Positions 13,601 through 24,553 of a DNA stretch of 64,000 bases are shown one piece after another. Under the pieces are notes generated by a model, which saw only the letters and a program-made list of their open reading frames with translations, was not told where the DNA came from and ran no database searches. The stretch comes from Syngnathus acus (Eukaryota > Chordata > Actinopteri > Syngnathiformes > Syngnathidae), in NCBI RefSeq assembly GCF_901709675.1, contig NC_051105.1, positions 124,001 through 188,000 of the forward strand, in the 5' to 3' direction. The position numbers and the translations under genes are program-made. Position 1 is the stretch's first letter. The number at the start of each line of letters is the position of its first letter.

Positions 13601-13750
13601 TGGATGGGCGGGCGGACGGGTGGGCCTTACCGCTCACTTGCGCCTGGAACGAGGCGGCACTACCCTCTAGTGCCACCACGCTCCGAAGCGGCTGCGTGAA
13701 AGTCGGCGCCTGCTGGGTCGACATCTTCTTCTCCTTCTTGGCTTGGCAGC
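1..13750 (-). CDS. ttn: Titin, copy A, 5' part (Z-disc and proximal I-band); 3' end outside window
   Basis: Giant sarcomere protein that anchors in the Z-disc and acts as a spring in the I-band. The start is ATG at 13724, in a context matching the titin N-terminus ([14 protein letters not shown]). Coding exons, 5' to 3': 13631-13750 (coding from 13724), 13343-13546, 12527-12814, 12195-12289, 11947-12098, 11516-11651, 10807-10869, 10472-10733, 10010-10055, 9732-9932, 9363-9544, 9019-9164, 8450-8677, 8071-8336, 7572-7792, 7316-7480, 6832-7000, 4969-6665, 4401-4682, 4004-4270, 3587-3859, 3246-3509, 2726-2986, 2375-2635, 1870-2133, 1419-1682, 976-1236, 256-516, 1-93. Splice phases agree throughout and I see no premature stop. 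Most repeats are Ig domains with the family W and D.G.Y signature. Odd: no Z-repeats between Z2 and Z3. Which teleost titin paralogue this is cannot be told from the window. Confidence 0.96.
2265..2364. repeat. (CCAT)n simple repeat in titin intron
   Basis: Runs of CCAT/CATC units interrupted by CCCT and GCTC. The repeat lies in the intron just downstream of titin exon 2375-2635 in the direction of transcription. Confidence 0.9.
4969..10733 (-). other. ttn: Titin copy A, Ig domains Z3 to Z9 and I1 with linkers
   Basis: Exons from 10733 down to 4969 encode further Z-disc Ig domains and their linkers. Z3 is 10472-10733 ([14 protein letters not shown]). Another Ig is split over 9732-9932 and 9363-9544 ([14 protein letters not shown]). 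The next spans 8450-8677 and 8071-8336 ([22 protein letters not shown]). A serine/arginine-rich linker ([10 protein letters not shown]) precedes the Ig in 7572-7792 and 7316-7480. The long 1697-base exon 4969-6665 holds several Igs, an [17 protein letters not shown] segment and an Ig matching I1 ([10 protein letters not shown]..., [14 protein letters not shown]). Domain numbering follows human titin and is an inference for the later units. Confidence 0.9.
7058..7276. repeat. Two-unit direct repeat with inverted 57-bp cores (titin intron)
   Basis: Two units (7058-7163 and 7170-7276) share flanks in the same orientation (TACAAATGT, TTCTATGAAT and GATGAA.TAGAAC). Their 57-base cores (7090-7146 and 7202-7258) are imperfect reverse complements of each other, each running from CTGACCG to CGGTC.G around GTGCTT(T)AAGCAC. 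The RNA could fold into a long hairpin. It sits in the intron between titin exons 6832-7000 and 7316-7480. It may be a foldback or MITE-like element; I cannot name the family. Confidence 0.8.
10807..12289 (-). other. ttn: Titin copy A, Z2-Z3 linker lacking Z-repeats
   Basis: Four small exons (12195-12289, 11947-12098, 11516-11651, 10807-10869) encode only about 150 residues. They include [11 protein letters not shown], an SPVRPVKAP patch and [10 protein letters not shown], which match the human linker before and after the Z-repeats. The last exon ends GAVPPVLLS and leads directly into Ig Z3. In human this stretch is several hundred residues long and carries about seven 45-residue Z-repeats that bind alpha-actinin. 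I found no Z-repeat-like coding sequence in the introns here. Confidence 0.82.
12527..13724 (-). other. ttn: Titin copy A, Ig domains Z1 and Z2
   Basis: Three coding exons give the N-terminal Ig pair that in other vertebrates binds telethonin at the Z-disc edge. Z1 is split by an 84-base intron (13547-13630). Its second half ends in the typical [18 protein letters not shown]2 lies in one 288-base exon with motifs [19 protein letters not shown] and [13 protein letters not shown]. All three exons are in frame with the ATG at 13724. The telethonin role is family knowledge; the sequence shows only conservation of the fold residues. Confidence 0.93.
12935..13260. repeat. Degenerate minisatellite in titin copy A intron
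   Basis: About ten imperfect units of roughly 30 bases with the core TTGAAGGGGACAAAGACTA and variants, in the intron between exons 13343-13546 and 12527-12814. Units are strongly diverged and the period is irregular. Confidence 0.5.
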
Positions 13751-14084
13751 CTGCAGACAAAGGGAGCGGGATGCAAATTGTGAAAATCTTCCTTAAGCCA
13801 AATGTGCAGTCCATTGACCTGTTGCTTTCCTGGTGCTTAACAGTATGAAAAGCATAGCTACATGCTGCAGTGACGGCTACACTTTTCGGACTTGGTCAAA
13901 AAGAAATCCGTGACTTTGGATGATGCGCTCTTGCCCCTCGCTGCTTTAGGTCGTTGGCACCTTTATTTGCCACGGACACGTAAGTGCCTGCCTTACACGT
14001 TAAGCACTCAGCTTCATACGCAGCACGACCCTGGCGAAAGCACGCACTTTTTTTTTTTTTTAATTCCTCCGACACCGAGGGCCA

Positions 14085-14235
14085 AGAAAGTGTCTGCAGG
14101 GTCTAGAGCATTTTCTATCCGGGCTCCAGAGCTTTGGAATGCCCTCCCAATGGATATTAGGACTGCTACCTCAGTAGAAACATTTAAGACACGTTTAAAG
14201 ACACATTTCTATGACATGGCCTTTAACTAACTTGG
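14085..14235 (+). mobile_element. 3' tail of a LINE open reading frame (remnant)
   Basis: The plus strand encodes SRAFSIRAPELWNALP followed by IRTATSVETFKTRLKTH, the usual C-terminal end of reverse transcriptases of L2-like fish LINEs. It is followed directly by the CA repeat, as is common for LINE tails ending in microsatellites. Only this terminal piece is present, so it is a dead 5'-truncated copy inside titin copy A intron 1. Confidence 0.65.
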
Positions 14236-14245
14236 AGTGGCCGAT

Positions 14246-15052
<807 letters not shown>

Positions 15053-16919
15053 CTAGATTTGAGGAGAAGGGCGTGACCTATTTGCGAACGATTACAGAGA
15101 AATGAAAAGTAGGACATGTCCGGGGAAAAGAGGACGTCAGGTCACCCTATGTTACTTGGCATCGTTAGGTGGCCTTCGAGAGAAATCCCTGACGAAACGT
15201 AGGTGTTGCTGCTGTGGCCATTTCTATTCCTCCCATCAATCACTAGAGGTCTCCCCAGACCACCGCGACGCACTAGTCCATTTGGAAAGTCATTTCAATA
15301 CGCATAGTAGGCCAATTGTGGCACTAGAAATTGATAACATCTTATGTATTGTATTTCCTTTATAGGTCATTTCTTTAGTCGAAGTCCGATTATGCTTATT
15401 TGTTCAAATGTGACGTGTCGTTGGATATCGTGTGTATTCTAATTGTTATTTTACATTGCACACTCTGCTATCTGCTACCGGTTATGTTCTACCATCGCTC
15501 ATTTCTCATCTGCCACCTGTACATCTGGAACATTTAAACCCCGAGTAAAGAAAGCCAAGCCACCAAATTCTGACCCATCATGCACACTGTATACGCGCGC
15601 GCGCGCGCACACGTAATGGTTGAGCGAAATAGCCTCCCCAACACTTGACGAACTTTATGTTCATTTTTTTTTTCAAATGCTTTAGGTTTCCGTTTTGAAT
15701 TTGCCACTCGCTGGAAGGCACGTGACATTCGTTAGTATGTCCACCAAGTGTTACGCGATGCTTATTGTGACTTATTATGTCAAAACTGTGTTTATATTCG
15801 AAGCAAAAGCAACATGAACGTCAATCACTTCGAATAAAGACGGTTACGGCTGGCCTGAAGCGCAGAGCTGCGCGGGCGGGTTCGCGGCTGGCTCCACTTG
15901 AAACGACGCCACGTCAACGTCACTGCTCGCAAACACACCGGCGTAGAGCGTCCATCCCGTTCGGACTCTCCCGAAAGAGCCGTAAAGAGTCCGCCGACGC
16001 TGAAGCGTTTCTTCTTGCTGCAGGCGAGCTAATGTTGGACCGAGGTCCCGCTGAAGCCGCTCCAATTAGTGTCAAGTGCGAGCAGCTGTTAACCTCCCCG
16101 CAATTGGCGGGCCCGACCGTCTTGGGGGCTGCGAGCCGCTTTTGAGCTCCGCCCCTTCTTTTCAGACAACACTAACATTTTTCTTGGTAAATTTCAATTG
16201 TTGTCATTGAGCGTTGTTGTTGTGACAATGTGCGACGAGTCCAATTGGACGCATCAGCAAAGTTCTTTGCCTGGCAGACGAGCGCAACAGCTGAGCGCCA
16301 GTCAGCCACAACGGTGTCACAGCCCCCCCCCCCCCGTCGGTTATAAATACTTTGAGGGGACGGGCCACGGGTGACGGGCGGTGGCAGCTGAAGGAGGCCG
16401 CCTTCCTGACTGCCTGCCAGGATGTCAAACCCCCCAAAAAACGGACCTCAATACACACCAGGGCAAAACACGCATGACTATGTTGTCATGCTAAGAACAT
16501 GAAACAGCGGCACGTCTTGGGATCGATGCGAACTGTTCAATGTGACATCGTGACGTCACTTCACTTTGCCGTGTTACAGCGCAACCATTTCTACAAAGTA
16601 ACGTTTATTTCTGATCCACGTATACATATTCTGACCGGAATACGGTTTGTTTGGAACGCGCTCGTAAATGTGTCAGCGCAGTCCAAATCAACTCAAGTCC
16701 CCAGTCAAGTTCGAGAGGGTCCGCCCCCTTCTAATGATGACATCGTTTTGCTGCGCTGTGCATCTTCAACCGGCTGACTTTGAGGGATCGGGATGGCCGA
16801 GGCCCCATTTTGCCAACATTTAGGAACCCTCAAGAACTCGATTGGATTGGAATTGTTGACGCGGGGCACGAGGCTCTCGACGCACGCGAGGAGGCCCAAT
16901 CCGAACGCTGCTGCTGCTG

Positions 16920-17016
16920 CTTAAAATAGATTTTTGGATTGACAGGCAGCATGTGGCGCATATCTGCGGGAGGGTGAGGGGGGGCGCACAAGTGACGATT
17001 CCCTTAAAAAGCCATC
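16920..17016 (-). promoter_or_regulatory. ttn: Intron-1 conserved motif block, titin copy A
   Basis: Read on the minus strand this block contains, in order, TTTTTAAGGGAAT (17010-16998), CTGTCAATCC (16945-16936; one base from the PBX/MEIS site TGATTGACAG on the other strand) and CTATTTTAAG (16929-16920; near-match to MEF2). The same three elements occur in the same order and orientation in intron 1 of titin copy B. A muscle enhancer is the natural inference but is untested. Confidence 0.6.
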
Positions 17017-17189
17017 GGCCCCCGGCTGGGACCCCCCCTGCCCCCTCCCTCACCTGAGCTATTTTGGGTTTTGTCAAAGATGCCGCATGCCTCCTGAGCA
17101 CCAAACCAGCCAAAGCGAAATGAAATGAACTCCACAATTGTGCGTTTGCACGGTCGGCCCGGGCTAATTGGGGTCCGGTTGTTACTCAC

Positions 17190-17446
17190 GTGAAAGGCCG
17201 CCCGCTGGTGTTGGGACGGAGCCCCCCCCCCCCCCGATGAAGCCGAGCAGCTTCTCGATGGTCCAACTTTGTCCTTAAAGACGGGCCGCTTGCTGGACGC
17301 CCCCTGAAAAGACAAAACTACACCCCCGTGTAGTCTTCCAGCCGTAGCAGGCTGGGAATTAAAACTGCTCAAGGGGGGGCGAGCTCGCTGTCACCTTCTT
17401 ATACCCGGAGCCCCCGTCCATTCCCACCCCCGAGTCTTCTCATTGG
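17190..17446 (-). promoter_or_regulatory. ttn: Putative promoter and non-coding exon 1 of titin copy A
   Basis: Read on the minus strand, a CCAAT box (17442-17446) is followed about 40 bases later by TATAAG (17403-17398), then by a candidate 5'-UTR exon ending at a good donor (CAC then GTGAGT; exon edge 17190). The start site would be near 17370. The exon shares a TAGTTTTGT-containing stretch with the corresponding exon of titin copy B, which supports homology. No transcript evidence is available here. Confidence 0.55.
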
Positions 17447-18633
17447 CGTAGCAAGAGAGCATCATGGGATATGGAAGCCACAACTTATTCAACCAATACC
17501 CCCCCCCCCCCCACCCACCCCCAAGGGGATGTTTTGTAGACATAGGAAGTGGCTCGAGGTCGCAGAGCAAAAGGAAGCTCAGGCTTTGGCTGTCTGTCCA
17601 TCAATGTTGATTGACTGTTGCCCAAAATAGGCTCAGGCTTGCCCAAAACTCAACTTGATCGCCTGCGAGTTGCGCTTCAGCGTTGCCTCAACTTCAACCT
17701 GCCTCCGAGAAATGTGGACGGTGTGTTTGCGCGTGACAACGGCAGGGGGCGCTTTGTGCGTACCTGCTGCTTTGGTTACTGTGACACCGCATTTGAAAGT
17801 GAATCCAAGTGATCAGTGACAACGGATTTGATACTTTCACACCTTTCTGCTTTCAGATAGAGCAAGGAAATAAAAATAAATAAATAAAATTCTAAATGTA
17901 ATAAAAGAATAAGGCGGCTCGGTGTGGCACTGGGTAGCACGTCCGCCTCACAGGGAGGTGCGGGTTCGATTCCACCTCCGGCCCTCCCTGTGTGGAGTTT
18001 GCATGTTCTCCCCGGGCCCGCGTGGGTTTTCTCCGGGCACTCCGGTTTCCTCCCACATCCCCAAAACATGCTTGGTAGGCCGATTGAGCACTCCAAATTG
18101 TCCCTAGGTGTGAGTGCGAGTGCAAATAGTTGTTTGTCTCCGTGTGCCCTGCGATCGGCTGGCAACCGGTTCAGGGTGTCCCCCGCCTATTGCCCGTTGA
18201 CTGCTGGGATAGGCTCCAGCACACCCGCGACCCCCGTGGGGACTGAGCGGTTCAGAAAATGGATGGATGGATAATAAAATAATATATAATAATATTTTAT
18301 TTAATAATAAATAAATAAATAACATTAAAAAAATATACTGCCATCTGAAAAATATACTTTGTCATTGCTAGCAGGCAACAGGGGGCACCTGCACGGGACA
18401 AAAACACCGCTTATGGTCACTTTGCCGAATCCGAGTCTTGGTGAGGGCGCATGCGCGCGTCTGGGAGCGCGCTTAGTGAGGGGAAGAGTCTTCCCGTTTG
18501 TCTCGTCATCCAGAGCGTGGCGGAAGAGGAAGCCAAAAGTTATTATTTTCCTTTCGGTTTCCTTTGAGGCTTTTGTTTGACGAGGGAGGGAGGGCCTGGC
18601 TCCCTCAGACGCTCGGACTCACTTGCCGGCACC
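17447..18633. other. Intergenic region between titin copy A and lacc1
   Basis: A head-to-head intergenic spacer. It contains a poly-C/CCCACC tract at 17500-17520, a tRNA-like SINE (17913-18272), an AT-rich stretch to about 18330 and then GC-rich sequence leading into the lacc1 start. I see no further gene. Confidence 0.7.
17913..18272 (+). mobile_element. tRNA-like SINE, copy 1
   Basis: The head resembles a tRNA promoter: an A-box-like TGGCACTGGGTAGCAC and a B box GGTTCGATTCC. It is followed by the body common in fish genomes (GGAGTTTGCATGTTCTCC, CTAGGTGTGAGTGCGAGTG) and ends in (GGAT)n. A second copy lies in opposite orientation at 61528-61884. The A/B-box reading is mine; the family name is not certain. 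Confidence 0.75.
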
Positions 18634-20503
18634 ATGAGCGAATCGGCGGCGGCGGTGCTGTTGGATCTCGCGCACGCCTGCCGCTGCGGCTGTACCGAGC
18701 GGCTGTTCCGCGAGGAGGCCGCCGCCGCCACTGCAGACGCGCACCTATTGGTGCTGTGCGCGGGCTCGGCCCGCAGCGCCGTCGTGGACGCGTCGGTTCG
18801 CGCGTGGAGCGGCGGGGGGGGAGCGAGAGTGTTGCTGGACTGGCGCGCCACAGCCGCGTGCGCGTACCGCCTGAAGCGGGCGGCGGACGAGGCCGGCGTG
18901 CTTTGGCTGCGCGTCATAACTAGCCCGCGGGGGCGCGCGCTGCTGCTCGGCTACGAGCGCGCGCTCTTCACGGCCCTCTACAAGTTCACGTACCGGCTGG
19001 GCTGCGGCCCGCGGCCTCTGCGCGGCGCCGACACACCTGTCCGACAGGTGGAGGGTGACGTCACGGTCCTGCTGCAGGCACTTCCGGCGGTGGGCGGGGC
19101 CATCCGGCTGCTGACGTCGACGCTGATCCCAGGTGAGCGCTCGGGACACACGTGGGATTGAGCTACCGGGCTCTGCTCCGAAACGTGTGTGCGCTGCCGT
19201 TGCCTTGACGGATGAAATGATCAAAAGACTCGGACTTCATCTTTCGCCTCGGTGACTTCGCGGGCGCGCTGTCTCCCTGCGCCTCAGAGTGCTTCGGCCA
19301 CGGCTTCAGCACGCGTGCCGGCGGCGTGTCGCTCGTGCCCACCTTGTCGTCGTTGAACCTGTTCAGCAGTCCCAGGAGACGAGACTCGGCGGCCCTGGTC
19401 AACGAGAACCAGCGCCGCCTGGCGCTCCACGCCGGATTTTACCCGCGCCCGCTACAGATGCTCAAGGTGGGTACGTGCAGAGTTCTGTTGTCGGTCCTCC
19501 GGGCTCTTCTGAGCAAAGAGGCCCGTCGCGGCGCAGGTGGAGCATTCCAGTCGTGTGTGGGTGCTGGGGAAAGCCGAGCCGGAGCGCTACGACGCGGCGG
19601 TGACGGACCAGCCCGGGGCGGTCCTGGCCGCGCCGGGCGCCGACTGCGTCCCAATGCTCTTCGCCGATCCCGTGGCCAAAGCGGTAGGCGTCGCTCACGC
19701 AGGTATACGGCGTAGCCGGCGTGCCCGACCTCGTAAACATGAGACAAAACAACACGCTGAGCAAAGTCGCGTTTAGTGTTAGCTGATCCAGTTCACGCGT
19801 TCCTATGAGGACATCAAAGTAGTAAATTGACAAACACCATTGTCCGTCCGCATGTTAGTTGCTAATAAAGTTGTGTGTAATGCCAATGATGCTAAGCTAA
19901 GCTAAGGGTCTCTTTTAGGCTGGAGAGGAACGCTGCTGGGCGTCGCCACGGCAACGGTGTCGGCCATGGCGACCGAGCTGGGCTGCGTGCGCACCAACAT
20001 CCGTGTGGTCTTGGGCCCCTCGGTCGGGCCGTGCTGCTTCACGCTGGAGCCGGAACAGGCCGCCCGCTTCCGGCCGGACTGCGTGCGCCGTTCACCGTCG
20101 CGCAGGCCCAACGTGGACCTCCGACTGGCCAACAGGTGGCCTAACGCTTGCCCCTGCGTAGCTGCTCTTCCGCTGCTCTTCCTGCCACCAGATCCTCTTC
20201 CTGCTCGCGTTCTCCCCATTCTTCTTGATCCTCTTCCTGCTCCTCCCTCTCCTGCCTGTTCCCTGCTCGCTCATCTCTCCTGGTTGGCGCGCGTGTGGCA
20301 GGCTGCAGCTGCAGGAGGCGGGCATCCCGGCGCTGCACATCCAGGACGACCCCAGCGTGGCGCCCTGCACGTCGTGCCACCCGGGAGACTTCTTCTCGCA
20401 CGTGCGGGACGGAGCCCACTTTGGCACCCAGGTGGGCTTCCTGTGGCTTAAGGAGGAGGCGGCGGCCGTCGGCAAGGCTTCCTCGGGACGCTTGCGAGAC
20501 TGA
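18634..20503 (+). CDS. lacc1: LACC1 (FAMIN), purine nucleoside enzyme of the laccase-domain family
   Basis: Five exons: 18634-19132, 19288-19466, 19537-19702, 19919-20135, 20302-20503, giving 420 residues (human about 430) with every splice phase agreeing. The C-terminal laccase (YfiH-like) domain shows [35 protein letters not shown] and [16 protein letters not shown]...HFGTQVGF, which include the family's metal-binding His/Cys positions. LACC1 is known as a macrophage enzyme with adenosine deaminase and purine nucleoside phosphorylase-type activities. The first exon is very GC-rich. It is convergent with the kinase gene, whose stop lies 290 bases away, so the 3' UTRs may overlap. Human LACC1 is near ENOX1, as here at larger distance. 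Confidence 0.93.
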
Positions 20504-20560
20504 AGCGCCGCTTTGGCGAGACCGAAGCGCCGCTTTGGCGAGACCGAAGCGCCGCTTAGC
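20494..20560. repeat. Three-copy 22-bp tandem repeat over the lacc1 stop codon
   Basis: Units of GAGAC(T/C)GAAGCGCCGCTTTGGC repeat three times, the last incomplete. The lacc1 TGA falls inside the first unit because that unit has T where the others have C. Repeat expansion therefore lies in the 3' UTR. Confidence 0.85.
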
Positions 20561-20792
20561 ACCTAGCAACCACTTAGACGCATCCTCAGGTTGCAGTTTG
20601 TGCCGTTTGGAGTCACGCTGATGTCTACTGGCGTTTGTGTTTCATTGTGCTCCCGTGGACTTTTAAGACCGGTCTGTTCTCGGCTTTGAAAGCAAGTTTG
20701 TGCAAGCGCTTGACGGTCGGGCGGGGCTGATACAAACAAACAAAGTGCTTTAAAACCTCATTTGAACCATTTTGATTCTTGACTGCTTTTAA

Positions 20793-23700
20793 TCATGTTG
20801 CCAGCATTTGTTTGTGACTTTCCTTTGTATTCTGACTTCGGGCCAGGATATTTGGCGCTTCCTCTTTCGAGCGTACTTCTTTGGGTTCCCGCCTCCCGAG
20901 GCCGCGCATTCGCTCGAGCACACAGTGCGCCGTGAGGCGTGCCTCGGGGTCGTGGTCCCAGCACTCTGTAACTGTCTGCCAGTAGACGCTCATCCCCTAC
21001 GGGAGCGGCATCAGCGTTAGCAAGTGGCAACAAAGAAGAGCTGGGCGTCGCCACCGCCACGCCTACCTGATGCCGCATCCATCTCGGCGGGATCTCGGGG
21101 CGCCCCCTGAAGACCAAACGGCGCATGGCATCCACGCGCGGACGTCGGCTCGTCTCGTCACCGAAGGGCGGTCTGTAGCTGCCTACCTCTGCACACACGC
21201 ACACTCACTCGCCAAAGGTGCGCCGCAATAAGATGTGTCGTTGCGGCGGCTCACCTCCGATGGCCCAGCACCGCGAGGCCATCTCCCAGAGGACCAGCGC
21301 CATGGAGTAGACGTCCATCTGCTTGAAGGACTCGCCATCCTCCAGGTTGACGCGGGACTCAAGCGCCTCCGGGGACATGTAGCGAGCCGTGCCCACCTCA
21401 CAACACGCAAAACACGTCAACGTTACGCCACCTTGGTTCAAATAACATCTGCGTGCGTCGCATGGTGACACAATAGAATGTCTTGGCTCTCGTCGTGCGG
21501 CCGGTATACGTGGAGATTGGGCTCTCCCATCATGTCGACGTCACGCAAGCCAAAAGGGTCACGTCGCGAGGCATCGCTCGGGTTCCGCTCGGCGAGGTTA
21601 CCTGCCCGCTGTTGGCCAAGTCGTCCGCGGTGAGCTCGGCGTGGAGTTTGATGGCCAGGCCAAAGTCGCACAGAACCACGTCGCCGTCGTCCTTCAGCAG
21701 CACGTTGCTGCTCTTCACGTCTCGATGAGCCACCGACACCTGAAAGGCACGCGCATCCCGTTAGACACGGCGTCCTGAACTTAACCCACGGGCGTGTTAC
21801 CTTTGGCGCCCCCGGTGGCCAGAGGGTGTCACTGTGCAAGTGCGCCAGGCCGCGCGCCAGGCCCGTCGCCATCGTAACCAGCCGCTCCCACTCCAGCACG
21901 TTGCCCGTCAGGAAGTCTTGGAGGTTGCCCAGCCTGTGATAGGCTAGCAGCAGCCAATAGGCCCCGCCCCTCACCTGTTGAGCGGCAGATTTAACGTGTT
22001 CATCTCAAGTAGCATCTTTCCTGGCACTCATTTAGTCAAGTAGCACATTGACTTTTGTCTCCACTTGTACCCAATGCAACACCTGTAATGCAACGTGTCA
22101 TGTGACGTGTCACCTGCGCCCCCAGGAACGCGATGACGTTGGGGTGCCGCATCCCGCCGTCGGCCAAGATGGAGCCCTCGTGCCTCCAGGAAGCCGCTCG
22201 CGCGGCAGAGAAAACCTTCACCGCCACCGCCGAGCAACTGTCCCGACCCTCGTCCTGCGGCCGGGCCCGCCACACCTGCGCAAAGCGGCCGCCGCCCACT
22301 GCCGCCTCCAGGCAAACCGGCATCCTGACAAGCTCCGGACTGTTTTCTCCCATCCGGACCGGCCCGGGCGACGAGGTCACCGGACGCTCCCGGGGTCTGT
22401 TTTTGCCACAGCGGCGCTCACGGGCTCTGTAGAGGGCGGCGGCTATGACCAACGCCGGGACGGGCGTGAGCAGGCTGACCAAGACCACCCGGAGCACGGA
22501 AGAGAACCCTGAATAACGGCAACAGTGTGAGGACATCTCTGACGTCATCGCGAGGCCACGTCGGCAGGCACGAGACTACGTCATTTGAACTGGCGTCTTC
22601 TGTATTTATCTTAGTTAGCATCTTTGTTGGTTACTTTGAATAGAATAGATCTTTATTTGTCATTGTCACATGTACAACGAAATTTAAATTTGCCGGCTTA
22701 TGCGGTGACCGGTGAGCATCATACGCATGTTGGTCAGCGCATGTCATAGCTCACCGTTAGCGCGGCGGCTGCGGCGGAAGATGAGTTTGTCGTTGCACTC
22801 GTGCCGGCCCTGGCAGGCGCACACCTTCAGCCCGCCGTCTGTCGCCCCCGCCGCGGTCATGCGACACTCGTGGGACGCGGAGTTGAGCAGAAGCTCAGCC
22901 CCCGCCACCCCCTCCAGCGGCAGCGTGGGATCGTGACAGGCGGTGCGCACCGACACGCTGCCATTGGTCTGACGCCTGCGCACGAGGAGCACCGCTGCGT
23001 TAGCTAGCGCGCGTGTTCTGCTCAGCCGTTAGCTTCAAGATTCAAGAATTGTTATTGGCCGTGTTTGAGCATGCCAAACAAGGAATTTAACTTCAGTACA
23101 TCTCAGCCTCTGTTCAACATTTAGGTGACTAACAACACTCAGGACATGTGCGAAAATTGACAAATATTCTCAAACATCCCCTGATCTTAAACTTGCGAGC
23201 CCATTTGGCTTCATCGTCCCTCGAATGATGTCGTACGTGTATGAAGTAGCGTGTTAGCGTGTCAACTCACCAGAGGGCCAGGCAGATGTCGTGCGGGGAG
23301 GAGCAGAAGGAGGATAAGGAGCAGTTGGAGAAGCAGATGCGCTCCCCGTGGCGCTCCTCACACGTCGGACTGCTCGTGTTGCACCACATGCACACGTTGA
23401 AGTTCAGATGGCCGCCAATCGCAGCCGCTAATCGCAACGACAAGGTTAAGGATGGATGGATGGATGGATGGATGGAGGGAGGGAGGGGTGGTTGGATAGA
23501 CGGATGGACAGACGGATACTGAGTCTCTTCTGGGCTCAACTTTTGCACACTTATTTTGTTGGATTTGCGTTTGTGAGGTCAAAAGCGTTCCCTGCTTTGA
23601 GCGTCTCCCTTGCCTAGAAAGAACATGTCTAGAAAGGCTGCACGGCAAGCTGTCGCCACTGGCAGACCAGAAAAGCTCTGCAGAAAAAGATCTAGCCCCT

Positions 23701-24343
23701 CCCCTTTCAGACAAGTTTGCATGTTGCACATACACACACACACACACACACACACTGGCCTCCTTTGTCGATGGAGACAAGACCGACTGGCACTTAACTG
23801 CACAAAAAGATGCGTGTGCGTGCCAAATAAACACACACAAACTTTTTTTTTCTTGCCATACATCACATTTAATCCTATCCTATCTAAAAACAAAGTGAGG
23901 CCCAGAAGCAAGGTCGAGAGCAAGCAGAAGCTGGATCAATTGAATCAGGTGTGTGCAGGGAAACACGCCGGAAGCCACGCAGGACTCCGGGAACCAGGAT
24001 TGAAGACCCGGCCGGGGTCTTCTCGCTCTAGCGTAGATGCTTACAGTCCAAGTGAATAGCAGAGAAGAGTCACCCAATAACAGAGCTGTACGATCGCTCA
24101 ACAGCTGAGAGGTTGAGCAGCAGAGAGATGGCTGCATGGAAGTTGCGGCTGCAACGCGTGCACACGCACACACACCGAATTGAGATCGAATGCAGCGCAA
24201 AGAAAGAAGATCAGGGAAGACCTGAAGAAAGCTTTACTATTATGACGCTCCCCCCCCACACACAACAGAATACTCACAAAAAGTGGCGTAAAGTCACACA
24301 ACTCACAGGTGATGATGACGATGATGAATTTGTTTCTCCACAT
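20793..24343 (-). CDS. tgfbr2l: TGF-beta receptor type II-like serine/threonine kinase
   Basis: Nine exons: 24307-24343, 23271-23427, 22755-22975, 22114-22508, 21801-21974, 21602-21739, 21255-21396, 21067-21188, 20793-20996, giving 529 residues (human TGFBR2 567). The start is ATG at 24343, with a hydrophobic signal of about 15 residues ([11 protein letters not shown]). The ectodomain keeps the receptor cysteine pattern ([11 protein letters not shown]...CFSNCS...[23 protein letters not shown]). A membrane segment ([20 protein letters not shown]) precedes the kinase, which has [19 protein letters not shown], the TGFBR2-specific [23 protein letters not shown], and [13 protein letters not shown]. 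It looks catalytically intact but is diverged from canonical TGFBR2, hence 'like'. The short first exon is the least certain part. Confidence 0.88.
22639..22690 (-). repeat. Short interspersed repeat fragment
   Basis: The stretch AATAGAATAGATCTTTATT then GTCATTGTCACATGTACAACG is also found, as an inverted dimer, at 37160-37225. It lies in the kinase-gene intron between exons 22114-22508 and 22755-22975. Confidence 0.6.
23036..23196 (-). mobile_element. Solo 3' end of a LINE, reverse orientation
   Basis: This is the reverse complement of the 3' tail of the LINE at 25395-27797 (shared TCAAACATCCCCTGATCTTAAA, GTGACTAACAACACTCAGGACATG, AACAAGGAATTTAACTTC). It is a separate, strongly 5'-truncated insertion within the intron between receptor exons 22755-22975 and 23271-23427. 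Confidence 0.85.
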
Positions 24344-24553
24344 GATGGAGATATTTTAAGTCGAGAGGTACAAACACCAGAGCGGCGTGCACGCAGATGT
24401 TTTGCATCCAGATGTGAGCAAGGCCCGCCCACACGCCCGCGGTAGTCGCTTGCCAGCCATTGGTTTTGGCCTCCGGTGACGTCACGAGCAACGCCGACCG
24501 GCTCACTGACGCCAACTCAACTTCCTCGATTTAAAACAATGATTACAATATAC

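Noticed and set aside
15101-15150. Sequence GACATGTCCGGGGAAAAGAG then GACGTCAGGTCACCCTA as a full DNA transposon
   Set aside because: Resembles a DNA-transposon terminus, but no second terminus or target duplication could be found nearby, so it is mentioned only as intron content.
16339-16347. TTATAAATA on the plus strand as a promoter
   Set aside because: It lies inside titin copy A intron 1, pointing away from that gene, and no plus-strand gene starts before 18634.
17913-18010. A functional tRNA gene from A and B box matches
   Set aside because: There is no cloverleaf beyond the boxes, the body and GGAT tail are those of a SINE, and an inverted second copy exists at 61528-61884.
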